Part shown: piece by piece, positions 34,004 through 46,576 of the stretch
Layout: every line of letters begins with the position of its first letter
How positions within the stretch are numbered: the stretch's first letter is position 1
Source: Ancylostoma caninum
Taxonomy: Eukaryota; Nematoda; Chromadorea; Rhabditida; Ancylostomatidae
NCBI GenBank assembly: GCA_037903475.1
Contig: JBAJFG010000016.1
Location: forward strand, 124,001-188,000
DNA length: 64,000 bases
Direction: 5' to 3'
Program-made: the position numbers and the translations under genes
Notes under the pieces: generated by a model
Told to the model about the DNA's origin: nothing
Database searches by the model: none
What the model saw: only the letters and a program-made list of their open reading frames with translations

Positions 34004-37000
34004 AAAGCCTCAAGCAAGAAACGTCCCAGGTTCGTCTTAATATACCGTATCATGAATTTGTGAAGTAGACAATTTTTGCTTGCAGCATCGCAAGCAGACG
34101 AAAGTCTCTTACAGCCTTCCTAGGCAAAACTGATGGATGCTTAGGCTAACTTTATGTTTTTATGTTTAATTCCATGCATATGTTAATAATTCAGGGATTT
34201 TCGTGCATATATCGAGATAAGGTTTTTTATAAAAGTATTTAGCAGGGCTTTTTCCTAACTCGCTTTCCTGAACACTTTTTAGAACTATTTTCTATGTAGC
34301 AATTTATGAGAATTCGATTGCCATTGAACAAACATCATGATTTTCCTGCGTTTTCACACGGGAATTACCGGAAATGTTTTCAATTTTTCGATCATAACAC
34401 CCTAAGCCAATTATTGTGAGATCCATGGATTTCCCCGCGGAGTCTAGAATCTATCCACGAATCGAGAGCAGATTAGTTTTTTTTTTCAGCAAAACAAAAA
34501 GTGAGGACCATTCCCTCCAGAAAATTGCTTCATGAGCTCCATAGAAAGCTGCTGAGAATTGCAGCGCGTCAACTTTCATGAATCTGCTCATTGCTTCCAG
34601 GAGGCCAAATGAAATAGTGACCTTTTCAAATTCATTATTTGCCGGGCTTAGATGAGACGCTTTTGGTTAAATAACAACAATGAAACGTCCACAGGTTTGT
34701 GGATGACATTCCAGTCACATTATGCCATGTTTTCCAGGAAAACTTCCAATTAACGTCGCTAATCTTGCAATGATTGCCTTCCGGCATCCATGCCACCTTC
34801 CGAACGATCTCTTGGTAATAATGGTGTGTCTCTGATTAAATCAAGCCTTCGCTGGTTGTGCCGTGTGCTCGCCTCTTCAGGAACTCCTTAAAACCACGCC
34901 TACATCTCTGTCAAAACACGTTCATCCATCTGTTTTCCCACATTTCCGTACCTCTGCCTGGCCAAGTTAACTTGGGACTGTTTTGCTTTGGAGTTCGTGC
35001 TTGTTGGCCTGGTTAAATCTAACATAAATTCTTTGAAACTTTGATTGTACACTCAAAATTGCCCGCCGTAATGAGATGTATTAAAAAAAATGAAGAAAAG
35101 AAAATAAAGGTCTTTAAAAAGTATGTAAGTGGTTCCTCAACTAAATACTCTCCTAATCACCTCAAAATAACTGCTGAAATAATAAAACCAAACAATAATA
35201 TTTTATTCAACTACCCATTGTGTTTATTATTTGGCGAGACTAAACATGCATGGGAAGACGTAACTCAATGGCTTTGATAAGAGCTATTTTCATGTGCTTG
35301 GATGTACAGTGATAAAACCTGGACTGGTGCCAAATATTATTCCAGTGTCGAGTTTACTAAGAGCGTAGTCGTTGGCTGGCTAGCGAGCTACACTTCCATC
35401 CACATATGAAAGTAATAAAGTTAGGACAAAGAAGCATGTCAGATATGCTCGCATTCGTGAATTCGGTTTCGAATAACTTGAAAATTCGAATACTCGGACG
35501 AATTTGAGCACTACAGCTTCTGGAGAGGGGTAGGCGAGGCTGCAGGGCTTTGTCTTTTTCGAACATACAATCTTTCCGAAAGTTTCCTGCGTTATTAATT
35601 AATTTAGCTGGATTATTTGCTTTTTTGTTTGTTTTCAAGAAAACTACATAGTTATACTGCTTCAACATTCTTAAAAAGAAGAACTTCATGAAGAAGCTTT
35701 AGCCCTGCAAATGCAAATCGGTGGATACTCGCAAGAGCGCTACCTGATTTCAATTCCAATTTAATGGAATAATTAGATTGTTATCCGCGGAACTTCCATT
35801 TCTTTCGCACGTATCCTGGTCTGCAATGCTAATCTAATACCTCAATTACTCTCCTGAACTCGCCAATCTGAGGTTTTGCCACTAATCTTCATGTTCATTT
35901 CAATCACGCTGCAAAGAACGTGCAATGGAGAACATGCTTCCAGAGCTGGTCATTACCCTCTTAGCAGTTGTCATGCATAAGATCCTGGAATGCTTGTCAC
36001 CCATGTCGCTCTGCTGCGAGGTGAACGCTCAGGACAACCTTTGTTCCTGGTTCTTCCTGGCTGCTCATTGTTGACTCGCAGTGAGACTGCAACTACTGGA
36101 AAGAACTAATTGGCCAAAACCACCTGGAGTTTGACTTTGTTGTTGCGCCACCTTCGGCTAGCTGTTTGGACATGTTTACAACTAACCATTTGGGGTGAAT
36201 TCATATTCTTAATGGATGAGGTGCAGCGTTTGCCGAAAACAGCTGCTGATTCTGTTGTCGCTTTAACTCAATGCTACAAAAACATCTAATCCGGGTCCTT
36301 ACAAGGTATCTGCTAATGTGACGCCAGTCCTAAGCTTCCTGAAACATGACAAAGTTGCTATTTTCTGTGTAAAACCTGCACTAGCTAAACTCTGGCAAAT
36401 TGCCAGATGTTCTGTTTATTTCTTAACCAACTGACCAACAGCAGCAAACCAGATCGAGTGGAATCACTCTAATAACGGAGTAATTTACTCTTTTCAAAGC
36501 ATTTCGGCTAAGTATTTTCACCTTTACTTGTTGTATAACTTCAAATAACCAGAAAAATTCCATGCATTTTCGCACTTTACTGTTTGGAAACCACATTAGT
36601 TTTATCGTATATTTCTGAGTCGATTCACGCATTCAGCTTGATTTTCCTACGAACTCCGGATAAATTCGAAAGTGTACGATTGGATGTCCTACATAATCGG
36701 ACTTAAGTCTCTTTTCTATTGCAGTACTAAAAGTTCCTTCAATAATTCAAGCTCACGCAAGCGGTATCGAATCCCGCGAATATCCTGGGCCAGAATTTAT
36801 ATGAATCCGAATATGAATTCGAATCCTAGATCAGAATTTATATGATTATCCGTGTCGGATGCAGGAGTGGCAGGCCAGGGGTAGTGAGTAGAGAGGGCAT
36901 GGAAAACTGGCAACTCAGCCATTCCAGGGGCCCGGATTGAGTAGCAAGAACACTAAAAATAGTAATTTTAATTAGAAATATTCCCAGAGAGGGGCTGCGT

Positions 37001-38416
37001 TCACCATTGGTGATTGTAACGATTTTCGTGTTTTTTCGGAGCGATTTCCACTGCTTCCTGAACGATAACCCGTACGAACTCTCAAAACTCTCAAAACTAT
37101 GCCAGCATTCAACTTTTTCTCAAGCGTTTTTTCTCTGGAATTTGCTCTAATGAATTCCATCCAGAATTCATGTAAACAAGATGATTCTATTTATGGCGTA
37201 GAAAACAATTATTCCTTGTTGCGAAGCAATGTTGACGCTCTGAATGGTAACAATAAAATGTCCACTATCAGTCATCCTTGAATGCTACCTCTAGCCAGAT
37301 GGCTTCGTTCTCCTTTTTCTTGGAGAAAGACAGAGGTGGATTCAACTCAGAAAAGGCAGAAAGGGCACCTTCGTTGCTCTATGAGATTTAAACTCTCAAA
37401 AGTCGGATTGATTCTGGATCTCTAAGCATTCATCGCTACTTTACTTCATCACCGGTTTTGTAGTAAATGTTTACTGCAGCGACTCCCTCCGCTTAAATAG
37501 AATTCTCACGGATCTATGCGTGGTCGCCGTTTCTGGATTGATATTCAATGTACAAGGGAGATGAAGATTAGCACGGGAATACTGTTGTGATTCGACATTT
37601 TGCATCCAGAACTTATTCCATCTCACCTTGTTTGACTTTTCCCGGAATATGAAACGCTGTGAAACAGCCCATTCTCTTAGTTGCACTTGGAGAGTCCTAC
37701 AATTACCATAATTGTATTCATCAGGCACGCGACCATATTTAAAAACCAATTTCTAAAATAATTGAGCAACAGAGCAATGGACACGCCCACTACCAAGGAT
37801 CAAACAGCTTGCTGCGTCGTTTTTGATTGCTGTTTTCATGAAGCATTAGCTATTGAGAAGTCATGAATGCAGTCGGCAGCGTGTTGGTCGCTGGTAACTG
37901 AGCCGTGGATTGCCGGAAAGGAAAGGCTTGACAAGGTTGGTCGCGGGCCAGTGGATGTGCGAAATGCCTCTCCGTTCCGGCAGTGCTACCTCGTGACACG
38001 CTTCATGCATTTCGTCGTTTTCGTCTGCTTCACGCTAATTGAGCTGATCTCAGTCACAGCGTCATAGGTGGAGTGATCTGTGGATGACGGAGCCCCCCGG
38101 ATACAAGGACAGCCAGCGCGGACTCGTAGTCAGTGCTCGTTTGTCGCCCGCCGTCCGTCTCTCAATGACCGCAGACTAATTAGCGAATAATGCGTGCCTT
38201 AGGCAGTTTAGTCAGGTGTCGTGTTAGACTTTGCTTTGGAATTGATGATATCCATGAGGATTCCTTTAACTGCAGCTGTGTACTCGCTCTTGCCGTTTTC
38301 ACAGCCTGTCGCCGACATTCAAGGCATCAACGCTGCGTTTTGTGCGATTTCTTCTGATCTCTGAATACATTTTATGGAATTGTAAGAAATATCTTCTATT
38401 CCGCCTTGTACAACGT
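34004..38416. other. Non-genic stretch upstream of the globin gene
   Basis: About 4.4 kb without a recognised gene. The last kilobase is presumably the globin promoter. A short internal repetition, CAGAATTTATATGA, occurs twice at 36792-36846. Open frames (for example minus 35357-35689) show no family features. Confidence 0.35.
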
Positions 38417-38427
38417 CGTCTTTTCAG
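38417..38427 (+). promoter_or_regulatory. Probable spliced-leader trans-splice acceptor of the globin gene
   Basis: CGTCTTTTCAG ends 10 bases before the ATG at 38438, with no upstream coding exon found. This fits SL trans-splicing. Confidence 0.5.
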
Positions 38428-38437
38428 GCCTTTAATC

Positions 38438-41400
38438 ATGGGAGCTGAAAACAGCAAAAACGAGCCGTCGCTGGCGGAGAAGCGGTACAAAGTGGATAGA
38501 CCTAAGATGAAAAAGAAAGGTTCCTTCTCATCCTTGAATTTTTTTTTGCAAGAACAAGCCAATTTACCGACTCTTTTCATGAAATAGAAATGACCTTGAG
38601 CTTGGAACAGCTTCAAGAGCTTGGAACAGCTTCAAGAGCATCCAATTTTTTTTTCGAAGGAAACCTTAAAATCAACTCCAGAAGTTTTACCAGCTGTATA
38701 CTAGAATCTTATTTTCCTGGAATTGTATTAGGTTGGTCCAAAAGTCTTGCACCACCACTCGTTTTTCGATCCAGAATTCGTTGGTTTTGAATTGAAATTC
38801 TTTCGCAGTAGAGTGTGGCAGAACGTTCTACTACTTCTCAACCATAACTTTATAAAATTTGGCAGACCAGGATCCATCCATGAATGATGTTTTGGTTGTT
38901 TCAGAAAAAGTGTGAAATTTGGGCCAACCTAGTGGTACCCAAACTGCCGGGCTCTTGCACTGAAATCATTGCTAAGGTATCCAAATCCAAATTATTGTTA
39001 GTACAATGAATTTTCTGGAAGAATTACAGCAGAACAGCCAACATTCTTAAGCCATCCGTTTAATACAATACTGTGAAAGGCCATAGTCATAATACAATTT
39101 GCTAGCTCTACAGGATTTGAGATACATACTTTCATGTTTTTAGTTTAAGTAATTGTTCTTGTCATCCGAACGAAATTTTCCAGAAATAGCAGTGCTTTTT
39201 TCATTTTGAAAAAGTTGATAATTTATATTAGAATTCGTCAAGCCAACGTCAGGCATTCTAATAATTTTTTTCCGTTTTCATGGGTTCAGGAAACACATAT
39301 TACAGTGTTTCAACTCCGCATAATAGTTATGCACGAAAATGTATCTAAATATGCCACTAAAATTAAAAAAAAACATTTCCATAACCTTTAAGATGACGTC
39401 ATCACCCTTTTTATCATATCAAGTAATTGTAAAACATTTCAGCGCCCGTTCAACCAGTAAACGCTCAAGCGAAGAATTCTAACAAGGATGAAAAAAGGAA
39501 CTCGGCGATAATTAGCGCTGACAAACGAGTCATCACACCAACTTCTATTCCAACAATTTGTTCGCCCACGTAAGTTTTTCTAAATCAGACTGACAGTTAC
39601 GTCATTCAGTAACTGACATCATAATAAATTCGGATGAGCATGGAATAGCTGCATCCAGAATATCAAACGGGCAACGCACCTGCAATCTGATCCTCGAGAA
39701 GCGGATGAGATAGATGATCTGTTCGAGAGCGCTTTCTGGATAGTGCGGGAATAGAACTATTCCTGGATATTAGGGAGATACATTAAACGTGATTTCAATT
39801 CTGTCGAAATCACGTCGATCCAATATTTTACCTTTTTGTTCCTTTTCGAATAGGCATTACTTTAAAATCCTGGGTCTCTTCTTCAATATTCGGCGTTTCA
39901 CCGACTCAAAATTTGATCCATCCACACAGTGACTAAGCGAAAATCGAGCCGAGCCCGTGGATTCAAGTGCCAGGTTACTAGTTGGAAGGTTAGCTTTGCA
40001 GCGTCTAAAATATTCCAACCGCGAAGAAAGAAAAACAAGAGCAAGCTTATTTATCTACACAATAATTCGCGAATGTTCCACCTAAGCATAGCCAGCCGTC
40101 GCTCTTCTTAGGATTTTATCCGGAGAGATAGTATTTGGAGGGATAGTATTTCTGGGTACTCTCCTCTATTTCAGAAGTATTTTTGATTCAAAAAATATTA
40201 TCTTGTTTCGTTGCCTCAAGGATAATTAGCTTCTTGAGATCTACACTTGAAGCGCGCACCCCAGCTCAGATATTCATAAATATTCCAAGAAAACTGTGAA
40301 ATTTCTCTCTGTCCTGGAAACTGCGATTGTTGAAATACTTATTGGAATAGAAGCTTTTGGAAATTTTAATTGTCAGCGTAATAATCGGACCAATATTTTT
40401 TTATGGCAAAATTCTCTTCAAAGTAAGAAATCCAGGATCTCGAAGCAGGCAAATATATCGTTATCGTTGTGTTTTCCTATTTATAATGCTATTTTTTGTC
40501 AGTTTTTGCAAGCGATGATGAATCAAGAAGTGCAAGTAAGAATTGAATGTCAGGAAGGCGTTTTCCGCTCGTACGTACAGAGCTAAACTGGCTTATATGA
40601 GGTTTTCGGGGCGAGAATGCTCTTCCTTCCATATATTCGCGAATCTTTTGTTCAATTAATCTTCATTTCCACATCTTAAAAAAGATCCGTTTTTTTTCTA
40701 CAAATACCGAAAATCCTGTGAATTAATTGTCGAGCTTCCTGGCAGAGTAATGACCGAAAATCGAGTAAATTTAAGTAATTCCATAGACTATTTAGAAGGA
40801 AAATCGAACACTCTAATCTTTCTGAAGGCCTTCTCTTTTCTACATTAGGGCTATGCAGTTTTCCTTTACTCGATTTTTCCTAATTTTTTAAGCTTTTGAC
40901 TAATTCGAAGTCGAACTCAACACATCACTTTTTAAGAATTCCTTCTATCATTTTCCTTGCCGTCACTATTGTTGTCACTGTTACTACTACTATTTAAAAA
41001 ATCTTCTTCTTCTGCTAGCCACATGAGCACGGCAACAGCTATGATAAACTAATTTGCGGAGATCCTTGAACTGCTGAAGATTTCTGAACATCGGCGTACT
41101 CGTTTGGTTACCTACGTGGATCCGAGACAATGCCGTTGGTCTGTAACGAGCGTGAGCTATGAGTTGAAAACATCCTGAATGCGGATCTAATTTTGCCTCG
41201 CTGCTTTTTTTTTTCAGACAAACAGCGTCGCCTTTGTGCTTAAACACAATTTTAAACCGCTACTTTCACACAGACGTCGCTAATAGCCCTGGATTCCGTG
41301 TGCTGAGGGATCGTGCTGTTGTCGTGCATTTCATGAAATGATGTAATGAGGGAAATTGTAACCGCAGCGCCTCTCAATATAGCAATGTCGTGCTGATTAG

Positions 41401-44400
41401 CGGCGAAGCGATCTGATGGAGTGCACGTGCGCAATTGTGCGGAATGAAATTGCCTGCTGAGAAATGGAGCAGACGTCAGCGGCCGATGGCTTTTCATCTG
41501 AACTGTTCAGGTCGGAGACCAGCGACGATCCCAGCACGAATGAGTCGACGTCCTCGCTCAAAAAGCACTTCCTCTGTAAGAGGGAAAGGATGCTGCTCGA
41601 GCATAGTTGGCGAAAAACCCGGAAGGTTTGTGGATTTCGCACTCTGTACAGGTGTCCATCACGGTTGGGACCAAATAAAGCTTTAGATGAATTCTAAATT
41701 GAAAATTAGCTTTTCAAAAGCTGAAGTTTTGTAATTACGGAAGAGAAGGAGAAGTTTAATCTTTGAGGAGTGATTACAAAGGGTTTGGAGGTTTCTTTTC
41801 TTACAACAATCTCATTCCTCGGATCGCATCCTGAATTTATACTTAAACTTGTCAAGTTTTTATTTTATTTTGTCATATGTACATATAGGGCCTGTGAATC
41901 TCGCATGCATTCCAAAATATACCCTCCATGTCTAGACTGGCTCCGAACACGTTGGCTCCAAGATCTTTTTAATGGTTCTGACAGCACAACCCGACATCAA
42001 AGCCATATTTGGTATGGAGAAGATACCTCAAGGAAGACTGAAGTACGATCCACGGTTTCGTCAACATGCTACAGGTATTTACTTGCCGAATTCTGTGTTG
42101 GTTTCAGTTCTATTCGTGTGGCCTTTTTGGTTAATTGAATCAGAGTGAACCGGTGAAAAAATAGAGCGACTCTGCTTTTAGTGTTTACGAAAACATTCGA
42201 CTACGTCATCAAAAACATTGACTACCCGGACAAACTGGAGACTCATTTCGAGGTATGGCTTGGATTTTGCATAAATGTAGTGGACTGTTCTAGAAAAATA
42301 GAAGGTTGCAGGTATAATTGAGACTATTCTTAGGATTAAATGAAACCTTAGATATATTCGAGCTCGAAAAAGTCGGTAATAAGTGTTTTCAGATAGAAGG
42401 AGTAACGGAAATTTCAGGGAACGATAGGAAGCTAATCAGGGCATTTGATTTTCCACAGCATTTTAGAATAATAGTCAAATTAATTGATTAATTATTTTGA
42501 TTCGGTCCTTTGTGTAAAACAGGGACCTTTTAAATCAATCGGGTAAACTCATGAAGTAGAAACGACCCGAAATTTCGAATATTCGAAAACGAGGTAGACC
42601 TGGGATTTTTCTTATCTTTTCGCGATAGCTGTGCTGGTTTTTCTTGTTTGAACAATCCATCCCAACTCATTCAAATTACTGAGGATTGAATTTTTGATTA
42701 TTGATAAACATAACTAGTTTTTAGTGTTTTCGTCCCTAGTGTAGTTTCCCTCCTGATTTTTTTCTCAGTAAGTCCTAGTCTCAATTCCTGACTTCAGGTA
42801 AGCGCTGTGGGTGGTCTCTGTCCTTTGAGTGACCTCTGTCATTACATCCATTATCATGTCACTAAAATTAGTTTCATGTGGGCTAATCACAGCATCTAAT
42901 CGAAGCCAACAACATCCTGAAATAGGCACTTCCAGATTTTCTTGCATTGATTAAAAAGCCACTTCCAAATGGTGAGAGATGCAAATAAACCCAAACAAAT
43001 TGCCAATTACTGCTGCCTTCCAGGCTCGCAGCCTGCGAATGACGCGCATAAAAAAATCCTTCCAGAGCCTTGGCCGACGCCATGTAGTCATGCAGGGTCG
43101 TGGATTCGATCCCTTATACTGGGAGACATTCGCCGAATGTATGACTCAAGCGGCTGTTGAATGGGAGGCGAACCGTCAACGTCCTACCCTTGGCGCCTGG
43201 AGAACACTGGTCAGCGAGTTACCCCTTCTATTTTCGTCTTGTCTTCATCAACATGCAATTATTTTCCTTTTCCGTATGCTTCACTCCGAATATGTTACTA
43301 GTTTTCTCCGAAAAGAACTAGTCGCGTGCTTATGCTGCTCCTACAGTGCAAATGTAGGGCGAATTAGGACTAACTATTTTGCTATTTTGCTGGTGCCTGA
43401 CCTTAGATTCTGCGGCATTTCCTGGAAAATTGCACGCACACTCGCTTCTGGGACTCCTTAAGTTGAGCCGCCCCAAGCATGCCAAAATAGGGGTACCGTA
43501 ATTAAATCAAGTGGGAACTAAAATGAGGGCAATCACCGGTAGTTCTTTTATATTATCTCTGTTAATCGGATTAAACGGTCAAAAAGTAAAGCATTTCCAA
43601 TTTTTTTCTGCGAGGGAAGGACATTTGCAGGTGGGTTCATCCATGGGTATTCGCAGTTTTCGGACTTGGATGGGAACCCCAAAAAAGTCATAGGCTCCAA
43701 AACATTCAATGAGGGAGGGAGGACAATAGAGAAGACACAGAATGTCTGAGGAAATAGCGAAAAGTAGAAAGTAGCCCGGATTAAAGGAAGAACCCAACTC
43801 TGGCGAGGGTAAAATACAGTGTGGATAACTGGGGACCATTTACTTAGAACATTTCCCCATCTTTGTGTGTCTCAACTTTTGGAAACTGCTCCTCTCCCCC
43901 TCATTTTTTAGGATTTTTATCTGTGGAAGCATTCTTGATCGTTCCTGGGATGGTTCATCGGCCGTTTGGGAGGAGTCGATAGAGCAAAATATGCAGAGAC
44001 TCACGTGGGGAATTATTTGAGATTTATTCATTGTCTTGAGGCCATACTTTATGGGATGAATGCAAAGGATTGGCTCAATGAGAGAGAAAGAACCTTACAG
44101 GGAATTTTATGTGCTTTAGAAGAGAGCGATCTTATGACTTGCCATAAGAACCGACCATTATTCAAAGATAATTTTCTTCGAAAAAAAAAATCAAAATTGT
44201 GATTTTTATATCATATTCGCCTCTAGTTTCGGCTATGGTAGGGTAAGGATCTCTTTAAATGTATCAAATGAAGAGGAACACAAAAACTCTTCTTGAAAAA
44301 TCCACCAATATTATTTAAGTGTAATCCAACAACTGTGGTATCAACGGAATCCTGGATGGGATGGCCTTATTGTCCTCACTTTCACTTCCACAATAACTCA

Positions 44401-44941
44401 TTTGTCATTGCCGTGGACGTTAAGAAGTGTCCTTCTTTAGCCCTTATGGTGCACACCCTCAATTCAAACTCTCCTCAACTTCTTTTATGCCTGGAAGGTT
44501 AGAGGAGGAATTCCAAGTCTTTGAAATGCTTTACTCTAATAGGATGGCAAGCTCCAATCTAGAAAGGCTACCTATTTCGTTCTTCGCCCACCTGTTATCA
44601 TTTTGTGAGCACTTTTGGCCCTCCTTCTAAGAACATCCTTGATTCCTTGCGAATGCTATCTATCCTGCTCTGGAATGTGCGTCATTAATCACTTCTCATT
44701 ACTTGTTGTCACACACTCATGAAGTGCATCGCCATAAATCATCACTAATGCTCTCGTGAAATGCTGGATGTCCTCACGTTAGCTAGCTTGCTTTCAGGTT
44801 TCCACGATAATAATGTTTATGCGACGAGGATTCGACGAAGAAAACAACAAACGAAGGCCGCAGAACCTCGGTGGTAGAAGTCCACGGCGACAACACTATG
44901 CGCACAAGGAGAACTACGCCTTTGGTGGCACTGTTTATTAA
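38438..44941 (+). CDS. Nematode globin with N-terminal extension and myristoylation signal
   Basis: Exons: 38438-38519, 39443-39569, possibly 40513-40535 (23 nt), about 41462-41625, 41936-42074, 42182-42252, 43024-43209 and 44798-44941, for roughly 300 residues. The start MGAENSKN has Gly2 and Ser6, the N-myristoylation pattern, followed by about 100 charged residues. The globin fold begins at RERMLLEHSWRKTRKTGSEH (A helix). It continues through IKAIFGME (a candidate CD1 Phe), RFRQHATVFTKTFDYVI (a candidate distal His E7) and FQSLGRRHVVMQG (proximal His F8 in LGRRH). A basic tail ends in FGGTVY. C. elegans has many such globins, some membrane-tethered and acting in redox signalling rather than oxygen storage. 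I cannot say which orthologue this is. The exon 2 to exon 4 link is tentative. A mariner MITE lies in intron 1. Confidence 0.85.
38728..38932 (+). mobile_element. Mariner-type MITE, copy 2
   Basis: It begins TTAGGTTGGTCCAAAAGTC after a TA and ends GGGCCAACCTAG. It is the same family as 5371-5596 in opposite orientation, sharing interior blocks TTTTCGATCCAGAA, TTGAATTGAAATT and GTTCTACTA. It sits in the first intron of the globin gene. Confidence 0.75.
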
Positions 44942-45603
44942 CTATTGTGGTCCTGGATAACAATCCATGTTCATAATTATGCGCTAAGGCTTCCGCACTT
45001 CATGTCTTCGGCTCAAATCACGTACCATATCAATTATTGTAATGCATTTACGTGTTGTACTATGATTTACTGCATCAATAAAATGCGGCTGCAAAAGTTC
45101 ACAGGGATAGAACATAAAAGTAGTCTGGAAAGGGTATTTATTCATTTATTTATTTTATTTCATTTACCATATACCAAATACAATGAGGTGTGAAGCATAG
45201 TGAAACGAAATAATCGCCAAGGCGTGCAAAAAAAAAGCAATAAGAGGTTCGAAGAAAAAAAAAAGCCTTGAAGATTACTACTAGAATGAAAAAAAATCCC
45301 AGCAAAATATTTACTTGTTTATTTACTTATTCAATTACTTATTTATACACTTATAGGTGCGCATTAAAGAAGCAAGAGGTGTCAAAAGCTACATACTAAG
45401 TCGGGTAAACCTTGCAAAAACAGTAAGTTCCTCGAAAATTGGGACAACGAGGAAAAAATAGAATCGATACCAATAGAGGAGGAATTCCTTAGGACACATG
45501 TCGCTATACATATAATCCTTGGTGGGAGCAGAAAGTTAGATTTGTTGCATGTTGTATTAAAAAAAACAACCAACGCTAATTCGAGCTCCAGTATGCAGAA
45601 ATA
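44942..45603. other. 3' flank of the globin gene, AT-rich
   Basis: Contains AATAAA at 45078-45083, about 140 bases past the stop, the likely globin polyadenylation signal. TTTATTTA-rich low-complexity tracts follow at 45130-45170 and 45310-45350. Confidence 0.5.
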
Positions 45604-45754
45604 CAGGGTGGCCCATAATTAGTGTCCCACTATGAAAAAGCGCTCAGAAAAAGTATAAAAGTGAGTCTTCCCTGAAGAAAGCGCTGGAGGTGTGCTTTCA
45701 TACGAATTCTGCCCATTTTTTTAAATTGTGGGACAGCAATTATGCGCTACCTTG
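45604..45754. mobile_element. 151-bp MITE (CAGGGTGGCCCAT type)
   Basis: Inverted terminal repeats of about 28 bp: left CAGGGTGGCCCATAATTAGT then GTCCCAC, right the near-complement ending GCGCTACCTTG. TA flanks both sides. The ends resemble the element at 25622. No coding capacity. Confidence 0.8.
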
Positions 45755-46120
45755 TAAGTAACTCTAAGTGTCAGGGTTCATGAAGTGCAAAAAAATGTAA
45801 CAAAAATAATACATGTAGAAGACGTGATACATACGTAGCACTAATAAAGCGTGGAAAAATGTAAACTGCGAAGCAATCCATAAATAACAGTACTCTTGTA
45901 GTAAATAAATGATAAACAACAGGTTTATCTATGTGCGAGTATAATAATGCAGCTACTGATAGATGCGATTAATTAAGAATCGGTTGTTCGTTGATTGTTG
46001 AGCGTCAAGGTTGTTTTAAAACTTGTTTGCTCGCGTATTTCTTTCTCGGGCAACTCCTCCTTCCAGCTGCTGAATCGCTCTGTTCCACTCTACATAATTT
46101 TCTCTTCTTCCACAGGCAGA

Positions 46121-46222
46121 ATGAGCACAGACTCCATAGACCAGGACAAAGCTCTCGTAAAGCTTGCTCTCAAGCCATCAACTTCCTTTTTTCCCTGCAA
46201 CACCAACGGCAAAAAACTTTAA
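46121..46222 (+). CDS. Candidate 33-residue ORF behind a splice acceptor
   Basis: A pyrimidine-rich acceptor (cttcttccacag) ends 5 bases before an ATG that opens a 33-codon frame (MSTDSIDQDKALVKL...) to TAA at 46220. The acceptor is the only support; no family is recognised, and the segment could be a last exon or chance. Confidence 0.2.
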   Translation: MSTDSIDQDKALVKLALKPSTSFFPCNTNGKKL

Positions 46223-46539
46223 TTTTCTCCGTCACGTGATATCCATAATTTCTTGTCATTATGAGGTTCTTTTCTCTGTAATTGCGGCGGCAGTCAGTAA
46301 TGAAAGCATAAAATGCGAGTCAAACATTAACTGCAAATGAAATTCCATAATGTCAGCAGTAGCGGGATTCTTAAACACATATATTCCCGCAAAGATTGCA
46401 ATTGCTGAAAATTATTTATCCAGATAATTGAAGAAGTTGGGTATACTGTGACATTATGATAATAATATGATAACAAAAATAGGATAATACGTTTTCTAAT
46501 ACGTATTATGGTGGTAAAGTCGAACACACGTCGCGGAAG

Positions 46540-46576
46540 CGGGGAGGGGGGGGGGTGGGTGGGGGAGGTATAGGGG
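46540..46576 (+). repeat. G-rich tract with quadruplex potential
   Basis: Runs of G (GGGG, a run of ten, GGG, GGGGG, GGGG) separated by one to a few bases on the plus strand, isolated in AT-rich intergenic DNA. The pattern could form a G-quadruplex. Confidence 0.5.

Noticed and set aside
35357..35689. 110-codon minus ORF
   Set aside because: Composition is ordinary AT-rich, with no motif, splice site or family resemblance.
36750..36775. Possible tRNA B box (GGTATCGAATCCC)
   Set aside because: No A box at the right distance and no cloverleaf.
41252..41497. Minus ORFs overlapping the globin exon near 41.5 kb
   Set aside because: They are antisense shadows of the globin exon encoding the A helix.
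43090..43115. tRNA T-arm-like string (GGATTCGATCCC)
   Set aside because: It is inside a globin exon and encodes GFDP in a conserved frame.
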